DNA of 64,000 bases from Naumovozyma dairenensis CBS 421 (Eukaryota; Ascomycota; Saccharomycetes; Saccharomycetales; Saccharomycetaceae). Below, one piece after another: positions 29,146-39,940 of this stretch (its first letter is position 1; each line of letters begins with the position of its first letter). Made by a program: the position numbers and the translations under genes. The DNA is taken from the NCBI RefSeq assembly GCF_000227115.2, contig NC_016480.1, forward strand, positions 1,178,001-1,242,000. Reading direction: 5' to 3'. The notes under the pieces are model-generated. The model saw only the letters and a program-made list of their open reading frames with translations, was not told the origin of the DNA and searched no databases.

Positions 29146-32100
29146 CTATCTTCTTTTGGAATCCTTGATTAAAGATGCAAACCCTCCACGAACTTTCTTA
29201 TTCGTTTTTGTCAATGCAACATTGGCAGATTTAGCACTAATAAAGCTTCCTGTCTCTTCGTCTGATGATGAATCAGAATCTGAGTCCGAATCTGAGCTAG
29301 AAGTTGAACTTGAGTCCGAATCTGATGAGCTATCGTCTGATGATGAGGAATCATTTCTTTCATCGTTGTTTGGGGTGGTGGATTTACTTAAATTACTCTT
29401 CTTGCCTGATAGGGCCGATTCTTTCACGTCTGGGATACCTCTTGATACCAAATCAGATAATGAATTTAAGGATGGTCTTAGAGAAGGAGGTAGTTTTTGA
29501 ACAGGGCTTGACGCTTTTACTGCTGGTTGAGTGGGTTGAGTAGAAGTGATAGTTGTTGATTTATTGAAAGAACCCTGTGCACTTGATATTTGGGTAGAAG
29601 AAGTAATTCCAGACCTCATAGAATTTGAATGTTCATGTTGTACAGTTGATTCCTTTGGGGTTGATTTTTTTGCAAGAGCCTCTTTTGGAGTATCAACAAT
29701 CAGTCTCCTGGAATGAGCAGATTTGTTACTAGATGAGGAAGTTTCTTCATCGGAAGAGCTTTCATCATCAGACGAAGCTGATGTATCTGAACTTGAATCA
29801 GAGTCCGATTCAGCTTTTCGCAGCTCCAACTGAGTACGTGTTTCTACTCCGCCTTCACGCACCGGTTTATCTGATCCTTGGTTCGTTTTCGAAAGCTCTA
29901 CCTCCTTCTTTTCTTTTCTGGATTCTTGTTCTTTAGTAGCTTCTTTTAGTTTCTCTTCTTCTTGTTTCTTCTTCTCTTCAGCTTCTTTCCTCTTTTTCGA
30001 TTCTGCTTCCAATTTCATCTTCAATTCTTTTTCTTCACTGTTTCTCTTTGTTTCATCTAATTTTGCTTGCTTTTTAGCTGCAAGTTCAACTTTCTTTTTC
30101 AAAGCCTCCTCCTCTCTAAGTTTCTTCTTTCTTTCAGCTTCAGCTTTCTTCTTTAAGATTTCCTCTTCTTTCAGCTTCTTCTTTCTTTCGGTCTCCTCTT
30201 TTCTTTTCAACATTTGCTCTTCCTTCGCCTTCTTCTTCGCTTCTAACTCTTGTGCTCTTTTCAACTTATTTGCCTCCCTTTCTTGCTTTTTTAATTCAGC
30301 TTTTTCTCGAGTAGATAATTTATTTTCTTCTTTTTCTTCTTTAGGTTGGGCTGTAATCACTTCCATAGCTAATCGTAAATCATCATCACTATATTCGTTC
30401 AATGAATCCTGAAGTTTAGTATTTGCAAGTTCAGGAACTTTTGTATTGGTATCCTTTACTGCTTCTTTCTTGTTATCTCCCTTAGTGGCGATAATCGAGC
30501 TTGATTGTTCTGCCAGTTCTTTCCTATCATCTGTTTTGATGGTTGTACTTGAAGATGATTGCTTTACAACTTCTTTTTTAAGGTCGGTCTTGGTCGCGAT
30601 AGTTGAGCTTGATTCCTTTGATGGTGAAGATCGTGTACTTGACGATGCAGTAGTTTTGGGTTCAGAACTAGAAGCTTTAGAGTCTTTTGATTCTTCCATA
30701 CTTTCATCTTCGGAAGAGGAAGAAGAAGAAGACGAAGAAGAGGCTGAACTATCTTCTTCATCGCTCTCAATTACTTCAGGTGTTTGGTAATCTTTTAGCT
30801 TACCTGCAAACGTTCTTGGTTTGGTTTGGGAAAGATTTTCACGTGGGGAAGGCTTGTTAGATTTAGTGGTAGCAGTTAATTTATGATCAAGTAATGCAGT
30901 TAAGGACTTTCCAGCAAATGGATTCTTACCTGGTTTAGAAAGAGTGACGTTTCTATCATTCTCATCCTCTGAAGAAGAGGAAGAAGATTCGCTTTCATCA
31001 GAGGAAGAAGCTGAGGAGGTTGGATCTGAATCTGAACCAGAAGATGTTTTTTTATCAACAATTGCCTTATTTTCAATAATCTTCTTAGTAGATGTTACAG
31101 ATTGGGTAGGCTTTTTTTCTGTTTCTTGAGGTGACGCAAGTTTAATATCTTTGTGAGATCTGGAAATTGGAAGTTCTTCTTCTTGTTTCTTAAATTTGAA
31201 TTTTCCAACAGCAGTTGTGTTCTCTATCTTTTTCTTTGGAGTAGTATCGTTTTCATCGTCAGTAGATTCTTCGTCAGTTGAAAATTCTAAAGTTTTCATT
31301 TTGTTACCTTTTGCAACTGGAATTGGTTCCATTTCAACTTTCGATTTTTTAGGTTGGGTATTTATTGAAGAAGAACCAGATACACTTTTAGTTAAAGGTT
31401 TCTTTACAATAGCATTCTCTTTCGATTCTTCATTAACTCTTTTTTTCGAATTCATTTTTATTTCGGCTGCATTTAGGGTGGTTCCTATGGATGAAATACT
31501 ATCCTGTTTCTTCACATCCTTCTCTCCGGAGATATTTTTCGGTTTTAATTTATCAACTTGTACAGAAGACGTTTGAGATTCCTTAATAACGTCTTTCAAG
31601 GTTGGAGATTTTCTACCAGGTTGTTCTTTGATTTTCTTGTCATGTTGCTCCAATTTCTTTGCCGATGAAGATGGTTCGGGTATAAAGTTATCAATCATTT
31701 TCAATAATTCTGTCTTTTCATTAGGGCTGAAGTCTCCGTCGGCTTTCTCAGAGGTGTTATCAATTAGTTCAGATGCCTCATCCTCATTATCTATTTCAAT
31801 ATCTTGGATTGCTTCTGTATTATCAAAGGTTGCATTAGGTTGACCAATAGCAGAAATCTTATGTTGATCTTCTGGGATCTCCTTCTTTTCTTGTTCTTCA
31901 TCTTCGTCATCATCAGGAAAGCTACTTATCCTTTTCAAGTCTTCTTCTTGATACTGTTGAGACGAAATACGTGTTGCCTTATTATTGACTTTTGTTTGCA
32001 ATGAAGTTTTCCTTTGTGGCGGAGATGTAGCTTTGACAGTTGTTTCTTTAGAGATTAAATTATCAAATAATTTATTAGGTTTAGTGTTGTAGGCGTGGTT

Positions 32101-33363
32101 CTCTTCAAGTTCTTCTTCATAATCTTCATTCAAATCAGTAGCCATATCGGAATTTCGTTCAGAATATGGTTTCTTCATTGGAATTCTATCGGATTTTGCA
32201 GGTAAGATAGAAGCAGGACTGGATGGACCTTCATGTAATTCTTTCTCCACTTCTGAAATTTTTGGTTCTGGAATTGTTAACATTCCTGAAGTTATTCTTG
32301 GCGAGGAGACTGGGGGTTGTTCTTGTCTTTTCATAGCGGTTTGTTTGGATCCAGAGAAAATTAGTCCATTCCCATTCGAATTCCCATAATTTTCAGATAG
32401 AACTCTTTGTCCTGTTAATGTAACTCTATTTGGAGTCATGGTAGAACGTCCTGGGGTACCAGATAAAATTCTTTGTTGTTTTGATTTATCTGGATCGACC
32501 ATTTCGGATCTAGAGACAGTATCTTCTTCTATAACGGTGGATTTGATCTTTTTAGTAGTATCCATACCAGAACTAATGCGGATAGGTGGTGATTGAGGTT
32601 GATTTGGTGGAGGTAAAAACGACCTTTCACTGAAATCATCATTCTCATCATCTGAATTATTTGAGATCTTAGTCATTCCAGAAGGTGGATATATTTGACG
32701 GGCCAAAGGCGTTGATATTCTTAAAGCTGATGTACCATTAATTGAAGGTCTGATTCCAGAAGACGTTGCTGAACGCTTTTTCCCGATGTTCAGTGTACCA
32801 TTAGAATGAGATTGAATATTGTTACCGAGTGGAAGGTGGTTAGTCTGTTGAGAAACACCATCATTAAGTTTTCTTCTTTTATAATTTCTATATAAGGAAG
32901 TACTGGCTTGATCATCTGTATTTAACTCATTTTTGAGAATCACACGAACAGTGTTTTCAATGTTGAAGATATCTTTCACTATAAAATCTGGGTCAAGATC
33001 ACAACCGCTAATGTCTTGTAGACTCAAGATTTCTACTTCGTTAGCCACAGAGGGATACATTTTTTCGCATTTACTTAAGATTTCTTCTGATAGATCAAAT
33101 AATGAATTAGATGGTTTCGTGAAATGTAAAAATTTCTTTATTTTGGATTGACCTATGAAATTTGGACGTATCATTGATGTATTTGTCATATTTGGATTTA
33201 TAAACTGCATCGATGTTTCAACACCGTTCATCATTGTATTTGGTAACACATTAGATCTATTGTGTATGGTTTGAGATGATTCATTTGGGTTAGTTGGAAC
33301 GTTCATTTGTATAAATGCATCTTTGGCACTCGGTGGTATTAAAACCACTTGCAGTTTATACAT
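29146..33363 (-). CDS. NET1: Nucleolar silencing/Cdc14-anchor protein of the Net1/Tof2 family
   Basis: A 1405-residue protein. The N-terminal domain (about residues 1-150) begins MYKLQVVLIPPS and contains FLHFTKPSNSLFDLSEEIL and ILSLQDISGCDLDPDFIVKDIFNI, typical of Net1 and Tof2. The rest is low complexity: many Asp/Ser clusters (likely casein kinase or Cdk-polo sites), a Lys/Glu-rich helical stretch at about 1015-1155, and a basic tail. Known role: Net1 holds Cdc14 phosphatase and Sir2 in the nucleolus (RENT complex) and stimulates Pol I; Tof2 recruits condensin/cohibin to rDNA. Length and N-terminus favour NET1 (about 1189), but its place beside YKR011C and PRY2 is the TOF2 (YKR010C) position. 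Confidence 0.85.
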   Translation of the reverse strand: MYKLQVVLIPPSAKDAFIQMNVPTNPNESSQTIHNRSNVLPNTMMNGVETSMQFINPNMTNTSMIRPNFIGQSKIKKFLHFTKPSNSLFDLSEEILSKCEKMYPSVANEVEILSLQDISGCDLDPDFIVKDIFNIENTVRVILKNELNTDDQASTSLYRNYKRRKLNDGVSQQTNHLPLGNNIQSHSNGTLNIGKKRSATSSGIRPSINGTSALRISTPLARQIYPPSGMTKISNNSDDENDDFSERSFLPPPNQPQSPPIRISSGMDTTKKIKSTVIEEDTVSRSEMVDPDKSKQQRILSGTPGRSTMTPNRVTLTGQRVLSENYGNSNGNGLIFSGSKQTAMKRQEQPPVSSPRITSGMLTIPEPKISEVEKELHEGPSSPASILPAKSDRIPMKKPYSERNSDMATDLNEDYEEELEENHAYNTKPNKLFDNLISKETTVKATSPPQRKTSLQTKVNNKATRISSQQYQEEDLKRISSFPDDDEDEEQEKKEIPEDQHKISAIGQPNATFDNTEAIQDIEIDNEDEASELIDNTSEKADGDFSPNEKTELLKMIDNFIPEPSSSAKKLEQHDKKIKEQPGRKSPTLKDVIKESQTSSVQVDKLKPKNISGEKDVKKQDSISSIGTTLNAAEIKMNSKKRVNEESKENAIVKKPLTKSVSGSSSINTQPKKSKVEMEPIPVAKGNKMKTLEFSTDEESTDDENDTTPKKKIENTTAVGKFKFKKQEEELPISRSHKDIKLASPQETEKKPTQSVTSTKKIIENKAIVDKKTSSGSDSDPTSSASSSDESESSSSSSEDENDRNVTLSKPGKNPFAGKSLTALLDHKLTATTKSNKPSPRENLSQTKPRTFAGKLKDYQTPEVIESDEEDSSASSSSSSSSSSEDESMEESKDSKASSSEPKTTASSSTRSSPSKESSSTIATKTDLKKEVVKQSSSSTTIKTDDRKELAEQSSSIIATKGDNKKEAVKDTNTKVPELANTKLQDSLNEYSDDDLRLAMEVITAQPKEEKEENKLSTREKAELKKQEREANKLKRAQELEAKKKAKEEQMLKRKEETERKKKLKEEEILKKKAEAERKKKLREEEALKKKVELAAKKQAKLDETKRNSEEKELKMKLEAESKKRKEAEEKKKQEEEKLKEATKEQESRKEKKEVELSKTNQGSDKPVREGGVETRTQLELRKAESDSDSSSDTSASSDDESSSDEETSSSSNKSAHSRRLIVDTPKEALAKKSTPKESTVQHEHSNSMRSGITSSTQISSAQGSFNKSTTITSTQPTQPAVKASSPVQKLPPSLRPSLNSLSDLVSRGIPDVKESALSGKKSNLSKSTTPNNDERNDSSSSDDSSSDSDSSSTSSSDSDSDSDSSSDEETGSFISAKSANVALTKTNKKVRGGFASLIKDSKRR

Positions 33364-34157
33364 TACGAAAAGGTGCCTATGACAGTGAAAAAATTCTCAA
33401 TTATGATCTTTTTGCTTGTTCGTTTTTGTTTTTTTTTTTTGAAAGTACTGTCGTTACTTATTATTTACCATTAAAGCTAAATAAGATTGGATTTATTGTT
33501 TCATTCATCCATCTTAGATTTTTAGCTTCTTAAATTTTCAATATTTTCGTGGCGCGCGACACAATGTATATAGCGTCACAATTTAAATAAGTATGTCACT
33601 TAGAGCATATTTATAGTCATTGCCATACACAACAGGACAATGGAGTGTTATTAGGCATTGAAATGAGTGTTTAAGAAAGCCAGACATGACCTGGGTAGTT
33701 GTTTTTTTTTGGCAGTTCTAAATTTGAAATATCTGTCAGTTGTTGGACCGAAACCAGAACCCAAGTATATCCAAGTAATAAAGAAGTACATGATTCCGTT
33801 GTTCTACTTCTTAGTAGTGAGAAATATATTAAAGTTAGTCAGCATAGGAATTCAGGTTGATCAAGGTTAGTTTTTCTTTATTTCATGCAAGTTATTGGGG
33901 AAAAAAATAGGTTAGATTTCCCAAAAATGGATTTAAAGTATTTCTTTTTAAAAGATATTGAGGGTAAACTGGAGGCGAAATATAAACAAAATACTGTGCA
34001 ACTATTGATTTTTATTTATGATTTTCTAATACGTCATTTTTATAAAACCCAAGAAAAATATCCTGATCATCAAAGTTACAGTTTCTTTTTATTAGTTAAT
34101 AAAAATATCATTATATGTCCCCTACTAAGAATAATTTACGAAATTGATTTATTATAG
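33364..34157. other. NET1/TOF2 promoter and possible gene relic
   Basis: 794 bases. Two open frames on the plus strand, 33667-33870 (no ATG start) and 33885-34157 (ATG start, 90 codons, ending flush against the stop of the next gene), lie in different frames. Their Phe/Ile/Lys/Tyr/Asn-rich composition is what AT-rich DNA gives by chance, and I recognise neither. A decayed gene is possible but unproven. Confidence 0.35.
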
Positions 34158-35174
34158 TTATTTAATATTTAAGGTATTCTTTGCACTCTTCTTTTCTTGT
34201 TGGACTTTAGATACTTTCCCAGTCTTAAATTTAACTCGCCTTGGAATCCCAGCTTTTGTTTGTAGATCAAATAATTCATAATCATCTGTTACCCATTTAA
34301 AATGACTGTTGAAGTTGCTAATTAACTGCTCTGTAGCAGGGACAGAAGGCTTCGGTATCGTTCTCAATACGTTATAGGTGTATGCATCGGATTTTGTTGG
34401 AGGGGCTAATAGCGAACCCGAGGCGTTCATTGCATGTGGAGAAGATTCCCTCGTTGTCGAAGTTTTTTGTTCGAAAATTTCACTAGTTTCTGAGTCATTT
34501 ATCTTTGATGAATGACTTTCATCTTCAGATACGACATGACTTATGGTTCGTCTGCATTTCTTCTCATAATCTTTCAAAACTTGCTCTATATTCTTTTTAT
34601 TCCTGACAATATGGGCCTTCAATACTGAGATAGAAATAAAACTTTTATACGATGCTTCTGGTTCCATGTCCATATGGCTCTTCAAATTAGTATTTAAGTG
34701 GCTCCAGAACTCATCTAAGTCGACGTCGTCCCAATTAATGTTCAATTCATTCAATGATTCTTCTAACATGTCTTTCTTCATATGATTCATAAATCTTTTG
34801 TCATTACGGAAGTAATCTTCCCAATTATTATGCTGAGGCTTATCCTTGCTATAAGTATTACAATGATTTTCATAAATGTAAGAAATAATCTTCATAATAT
34901 CGAAATTTCCATCTGATTTCCATAAGTAAAAAGAGTTGCAAACCTCGTTATATTCCAAAACAAAAAATGGGAATCGTAAGCCTTCCATTGAACATGTCAA
35001 TTTCAAATTCTCTGTAATAGTCTCCGATGAAGTAAATTGAACGTAGTATGTGTCTTGAATAGAATGTAAATAATCTATCAAATCACTAACTCTTTTAAAT
35101 TGATTTTGACAAACTAGTCTCACTTTTGGATGGTCTTTACCGCCATATAAATAAATTGTCTCAGATGAAGTCAT
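34158..35174 (-). CDS. YKR011C: Uncharacterised protein, probable YKR011C orthologue
   Basis: A 338-residue protein without a domain I can name. It has no signal peptide or membrane segment. The N-terminal half (about 1-200) is globular-looking, with YLYGGKDHPKVRLVCQNQFKRVSDLIDYL at the start split by no low-complexity part. A Ser/Glu-rich linker covers about 210-255. The C-terminus is basic (RRVKFKTGKVSKVQQEKKSAK). The call rests mainly on position: it stands between the NET1/TOF2 gene and PRY2 on the minus strand, precisely where YKR011C (about 353 residues, unknown function) lies in S. cerevisiae. The gene itself is surely real: long, ATG-started at 35174, with ordinary codon use. Confidence 0.7.
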   Translation of the reverse strand: MTSSETIYLYGGKDHPKVRLVCQNQFKRVSDLIDYLHSIQDTYYVQFTSSETITENLKLTCSMEGLRFPFFVLEYNEVCNSFYLWKSDGNFDIMKIISYIYENHCNTYSKDKPQHNNWEDYFRNDKRFMNHMKKDMLEESLNELNINWDDVDLDEFWSHLNTNLKSHMDMEPEASYKSFISISVLKAHIVRNKKNIEQVLKDYEKKCRRTISHVVSEDESHSSKINDSETSEIFEQKTSTTRESSPHAMNASGSLLAPPTKSDAYTYNVLRTIPKPSVPATEQLISNFNSHFKWVTDDYELFDLQTKAGIPRRVKFKTGKVSKVQQEKKSAKNTLNIK

Positions 35175-37335
35175 TTCTTCTTCCCGGTTACTGCTTTCTT
35201 ATGTAATTTTCGTTTTCCTAAACGTGTTTGCTATGAGGTAAATATCTCTCTGGTTCTTACGTACCTTTTCTTCTTTAAGTATGTGCTTTTTGAATATATT
35301 AGGGATACGTGACTGTAAACTCTCCGAATGTTGTTGTTAGTTTGGCACCACCTTGTTCTTTATTTATTCCAAAAAAACAAGTAACACCAAATTCGCGGAA
35401 CGGGGAAATCCTCGAGACTCCGAAAAGTAGTGATCGCCACGTATTCTGAAAACTAATGAGCGCCATTTGTATGAAATATACACTGTGAATGAATATATTC
35501 AAATATAATATATCAGTAGGAAGATCACGGAACCGTTATGTTAGTAAACATGTAAAAGACCTTCGAAAAGGGTTCCCAAACACTCTTTTTTTATTGTTTT
35601 TCCTTCTTGGAAGTTGAAAGGGTGCCCCACATTTTAAATTGGGTGTCAAATTGACACGCTTTGTTAATCATATTTATTTTACAAGAGGTTGACCAGATAG
35701 GTCGACAGACTAGCTCTTGAACAATTTGGAGGTCGTTAAAAAGGACTCCTGGTTTGCTCGATGGTAGTGGCTGAACAATTTCAAGAATACTTGTTTAGTA
35801 GCGGAATGTACGCATAATTTCAAACGATATAATAGTTATAATATAAGGTTTAGGTGTCGTTTATATACCGCACTTCTTTATCAAAAGGCAGAGCTTTGCT
35901 TTAATGGGCACATTAACGAACTCGCTGGAAGCTCGAATGCTTATGTTTTACTCTTCCGAACGACCGAACGTTGTTGATGTATCGTAGGTATATTCTATTG
36001 GTGAAAATTGTGTATTATATCTTTCACGTCTAGTCATCTCGTACTAACTTCTATAGTAAACTTTAAGAGCTTATTGCAAATTCGAAATGACTAACAATCC
36101 AAATAATTATCTGTCATGACAAGGAAAAATTTACTAACGTCAAGCTGAACTACGAAGTTATGGATCCGTTATTTCTAGTTAAGTGTGCGAAACATGTTCT
36201 TGTGTTCGTTACGCCACTTACATATGAGAATATATTGGGCCAAACTGGCTAAATGAATATCATTACCATTGATAATATGCTCTAATGTCAAGCAATTCAG
36301 ACTTGAAAGGATATCGGTAAGTAAATACGGCTCACTTATAAGTAGATGTTGCTAGTATATAAGCATTCTCTATAGTAATGTTTCGTAAATTTTATCACAT
36401 ACGTAATTTTGGCTGTCGTTTTGCTGTGGCATTCCTCTATTTTCGCGATCTGTTGATGAGGTGCGGAACACATCTCTTGACGAAGCCCAGAGGGGAAAAA
36501 AATGGCCCAAACCTTTTTGGCGAGCCACACATAGTACGTTGGCGGCTAAAAATTTAGAAGGGCTTCTATGTACCTACAAAGTCTGTGGACACGTCATGTT
36601 TTACTTCCAGCGTTCCAAATTCCTTAACTTGATATTAATCTAGCCCAAATTATCGTCATAAACGTCTATTTGCGATGGTTAAGATCAGAAATAGAGGACA
36701 TATAACTGTTTCCAGAGAAGAAGAATCTGGATCCTAACGCAGCAAGACAAAAGAGAACATTTTAGCTCCTCAATCATGGTAAAAATTGGTTTGGCCAATT
36801 AATAGAGCTTGTGAAGCATAACATACTATGACTGTTTCAATGGAATTGTTGACTCTGCAAGTAACTTGTAGTTCATATGCAGAATACGTAATATCAAGGC
36901 ATTCTTTTTACAGATCATTTTTTCAATATCTTTTCCGAAACAGGAAATTGTTATACAGACAGGAAAACAGAGGCAACGCGAAAAAATCTAGATTTTTGGT
37001 GTAACGTTTACGTTTACGTTAACTACGTACATTAGAAATCTGGACTTCGAAATGAATATGAAACATTCCTGAACGAAGGAAACAGAGCAGAAGCTACCAA
37101 TGCCTTTAACCTGTGATATGAAATATTATATAACTTAGAACAAATGGAGAAATTTGATATATCACTTCGAAATCATTTCCCACTTAAATAAAAAATCTTA
37201 TATAATAATGCTTCGAAATAATCTTATGCTTACATAGATCTCACTATCCAAATTAAAGTATTTATCCATTCATTTAGCCATTAACGATCCCAGTTAAAAA
37301 CAAACCATCCTTTCCTTTACAAATATAACACCGAA
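35175..37335. promoter_or_regulatory. 2.2-kb gene-free region upstream of PRY2
   Basis: No convincing gene is seen. It contains the promoter of the gene at 34158 and a long region before PRY2. A TACTAAC on the minus strand (35546-35540) followed by TTCATTCACAG (ending 35483) precedes a 67-codon frame at 35299-35502, but no acceptable first exon was found. Long upstream regions are usual for regulated cell-wall/secreted-protein genes (inference). Confidence 0.4.
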
Positions 37336-38352
37336 ATGAAGATCTCACAGAAATTAGCCTTGTTCGCTTCTGCTTCCTCTTTAGTTTCTGCTGCACCAGT
37401 TGCTATTACTGTCACTGAACATATCCATAAAGCTGCTACCGTTACAGTCCAGGGTATGCTTTATGTGGAAAATGGTAATACTTTCACTACGTATACAACT
37501 ATCGGCATTCCAACTCTACAAGCTACATCCATTTCACAAACCTCTTCTATCGGTAATGCTTTTGCTACCGTTGCTACTGCACCTGCAGTTATCGATGAAG
37601 ATGAAGTTCTTGCCCGCTCGACTTCTTCTTCTGCGACGTCTACGCTCGACATCATATCTACTCAAAAACCAATAATCAGAACCTTAGTATCTCCAACTAC
37701 AACATCTAATGGTGTTATTGCAACGTCACCTACTCCTGTTGTCGAACAGGCAACAACAACCACCACAACATCCAACACTCAAGCTGTAGAGCAACCAGCT
37801 ATTGAAACTACAACTACGTCACCAGTTATCGAACAACAACAACCAACGACAACGACAGTGGCTGCTGCTGTTGCTGCTACCACTACTGCTGCTGCTGCAG
37901 CTACTGACAGTGGTAATGATAATTTATCTGATTTTGCTTCATCCATGTTAAATGAACATAACAATAAGAGATCTTTACATCAAAACACTCCATCATTATC
38001 ATGGTCCGATGAATTAGCCNNACATGCACAAAACTATGCTGATGCGTATGATTGTTCAGGTAATTTGGTCCATTCTGGTGGATCCTATGGTGAAAATTTA
38101 GCATTAGGTTATTCTTCCACAGGATCCATTGATGCGTGGTACAATGAAATTTCAGATTATGATTTTTCTAATCCAGGATTTTCTGAAAGTGCCGGTCATT
38201 TCACTCAAGTTGTTTGGAAATCATCTACTCAAGTTGGCTGTGGGATTAAGGATTGTAGTAGTAATGGTTGGGGTAGTTACGTTATTTGTTCATATGATCC
38301 TGCTGGGAATGTTATTGGTAATTTTGCTGATAACGTTGAACCATTGGCTTAA
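37336..38352 (+). CDS. PRY2: Secreted CAP-domain sterol-binding protein (Pry family)
   Basis: A 338-residue protein (about 329 in S. cerevisiae Pry2). A signal peptide covers about residues 1-19 (cleavage near SAAP), and a Ser/Thr/Ala/Val-rich, probably O-mannosylated linker covers about 60-195. The CAP (SCP/PR-1) domain lies at about 198-335 with HFTQVVWKSSTQVGCGI and YVICSYDPAGNVIG motifs. Known role: secreted proteins that bind sterols and fatty acids for export. Order with YPT52 matches YKR013W-YKR014C, favouring PRY2 over PRY1 or PRY3. Two undetermined bases (38020-38021) leave residue 229 unknown. Start at ATG 37336. Confidence 0.92.
   Translation: MKISQKLALFASASSLVSAAPVAITVTEHIHKAATVTVQGMLYVENGNTFTTYTTIGIPTLQATSISQTSSIGNAFATVATAPAVIDEDEVLARSTSSSATSTLDIISTQKPIIRTLVSPTTTSNGVIATSPTPVVEQATTTTTTSNTQAVEQPAIETTTTSPVIEQQQPTTTTVAAAVAATTTAAAAATDSGNDNLSDFASSMLNEHNNKRSLHQNTPSLSWSDELAXHAQNYADAYDCSGNLVHSGGSYGENLALGYSSTGSIDAWYNEISDYDFSNPGFSESAGHFTQVVWKSSTQVGCGIKDCSSNGWGSYVICSYDPAGNVIGNFADNVEPLA
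38020..38021. other. Two undetermined bases in the PRY2 CAP domain
   Basis: The codon reads NNA within the sequence encoding DELA-X-HAQNYAD. The frame is intact on both sides, so this looks like a consensus ambiguity and not a disruption. Confidence 0.95.
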
Positions 38353-38832
38353 AAAAAAATACATTCAATCATGGACAAACAAATTACATTTCCACTCACT
38401 TATTTATTCCTACTAATACCGTATATTGTCATCTATACTGCTTCCTGTCTTTCTTTCTTTATTCCATTTAATGACGCTCTAAGTTACATACGTTAAACTA
38501 TTCTGTATACTATGTTTTTTCTTAAATAAAAAAAAAGGTTTTTATTCGATAAATGTTTCAATAACATAACATCATATTCTGTCAGTCATCAGTATTTTTT
38601 CCATACTCTTGTTATTTCATCCGTCACAGGTCGTTACTAATAAGTTTGAATTATTGAAACCCTATTCTAATTAAGATTAGCAATAAGGTTATTATTATAG
38701 GTTATAATATAATGTTGTGTATGTTATTATAAATGCAATGAAAAATAATCACCATCCGTAGCTTTGCCTCAAAATGTTTTCGATTTCTGAACGTATTCCT
38801 GTTGGTCTTCTTTCTCGTTATGGAACATACAA
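38353..38832. other. Convergent spacer between PRY2 and YPT52
   Basis: 480 AT-rich bases with the two 3' ends. No gene or notable repeat is visible. Confidence 0.4.
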
Positions 38833-39516
38833 CTAACTACAACATGAAGTTGGATCATTTGTATTTGGTCTTTGAATATTAATATCTACAGCTTCCGAAC
38901 TATTTCTCCCATATTCTCTGTTTTTCTTTGCCAGTAATTCAGGTTTTTTAATTTCGTACAACTTTTCACCAATTGTTTGGAACACTTCTTTAACACCTTG
39001 ACCGGTCTTGGCACTAATTTCAGCAAATAACAAACCTTGATCCTTCGCGTAAGAGTCAGCTTCCTGTGTAGTCACTACCCTCTTATTTTCTTCTTCCTCT
39101 TGTTCTTTTCCTCCTCGATTTTCAACATTATCGCATAAATCCAATTTATTCCCTACTAAGTAAATGACCAAATCTTCATCCCCAACTTTACTTTTCAATT
39201 CATCGACCCAACTCATTGCCTTACTCAACGAGTTCTTTTGGGTCAAATCATAAACAACCAGAGCAGCATTAGCATTCCTATAATACATAGGAGCCAAAGA
39301 TTTATAACGTTCTTGCCCTGCAGTATCCCAAATTTCAAACTTGATATCAATATCCTCTTGAGTTTCAGTATCTTTAATCTTTATAGTTTGTGCCAAGAAT
39401 GCTGCACCGATGGTAGATTCTCTCAATTCATCAAATGAATCTTTGACGAATCTGTGAACTATGGAGGATTTACCAACAGATGAATCACCTAATAGGACTA
39501 ATTTGAATTGTAACAT
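38833..39516 (-). CDS. YPT52: Rab5-type GTPase Ypt52
   Basis: A 227-residue Rab GTPase (about 234 in S. cerevisiae). GTP-binding motifs: P-loop GDSSVGKS at 10-17, switch I ESTIGAAF, switch [15 protein letters not shown] and SAK. The effector region resembles Rab5/Vps21. An acidic insert ([10 protein letters not shown]) lies before the SAK motif, as in Ypt52. The C-terminus SCCS carries two cysteines for geranylgeranylation. Known role: endocytic and vacuolar-protein traffic at endosomes, together with Vps21 and Ypt53. Order with PRY2 and MIC60 matches YKR013W-YKR014C-YKR016W. Confidence 0.94.
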   Translation of the reverse strand: MLQFKLVLLGDSSVGKSSIVHRFVKDSFDELRESTIGAAFLAQTIKIKDTETQEDIDIKFEIWDTAGQERYKSLAPMYYRNANAALVVYDLTQKNSLSKAMSWVDELKSKVGDEDLVIYLVGNKLDLCDNVENRGGKEQEEEENKRVVTTQEADSYAKDQGLLFAEISAKTGQGVKEVFQTIGEKLYEIKKPELLAKKNREYGRNSSEAVDINIQRPNTNDPTSCCS

Positions 39517-39790
39517 ATGTATTGTGCTCCCTTAGATTAAATTCGATTTTTCAAACTGCTTATAATAATCTATTATAATTATGAAGATAAACAGTACGTT
39601 CGGGAAAAGGTAACTATGCTATTGCTTACTTTCTAACTAACTGTACTAAACCATAAAATATAGCCTTCTTATATACCACCTCTGCCTTGTTTTAATTTAT
39701 ATAATAGATTTGTTAGGGACCTTAAAAAATTCCCGACGTACGTACGTAAAGGATTGAAGGCTTAAACGTACGTAAAGAGTAGCAGCAACA

Positions 39791-39857
39791 TTACCCGGAT
39801 TATAAATATCTCACGATGTGTTGGCACTCCTTTTAATTTTTGGTTCTGGCCGGGTAA
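39791..39857. promoter_or_regulatory. Pair of opposed Reb1-type sites, YPT52/MIC60 promoter
   Basis: TTACCCGG at 39791-39798 and CCGGGTAA at 39850-39857 are inverted copies of the Reb1 consensus 51 bases apart. They lie near the middle of the 675-base divergent spacer and probably keep it free of nucleosomes (inference from the motif). Confidence 0.6.
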
Positions 39858-39940
39858 GGAAACTTACTTATTACCATAACGGGCAGCTGTTCCAGAAGGG
39901 GTAATGCATCTGAATCAGGTAAGAAAAATGGTAATTGTAC

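Noticed and set aside
29156..31843. Plus-strand frames opposite NET1 (Ser/Glu/Asp-rich peptides)
   Set aside because: They are antisense shadows of the low-complexity Ser/Asp/Lys-rich coding sequence of NET1.
35299..35546. TACTAAC and TTCATTCACAG on the minus strand before a 67-codon frame
   Set aside because: No plausible first exon: the nearest GTATGT is about 900 bases upstream and the joined product resembles nothing known.
36925..36960. Centromere element III-like string TTTTCCGAAACAGGAAA (also a weaker one near 19060)
   Set aside because: No nearby CDEI (RTCACRTG) with an 80-160 bp very AT-rich spacer, and poor match outside the CCGAA core.
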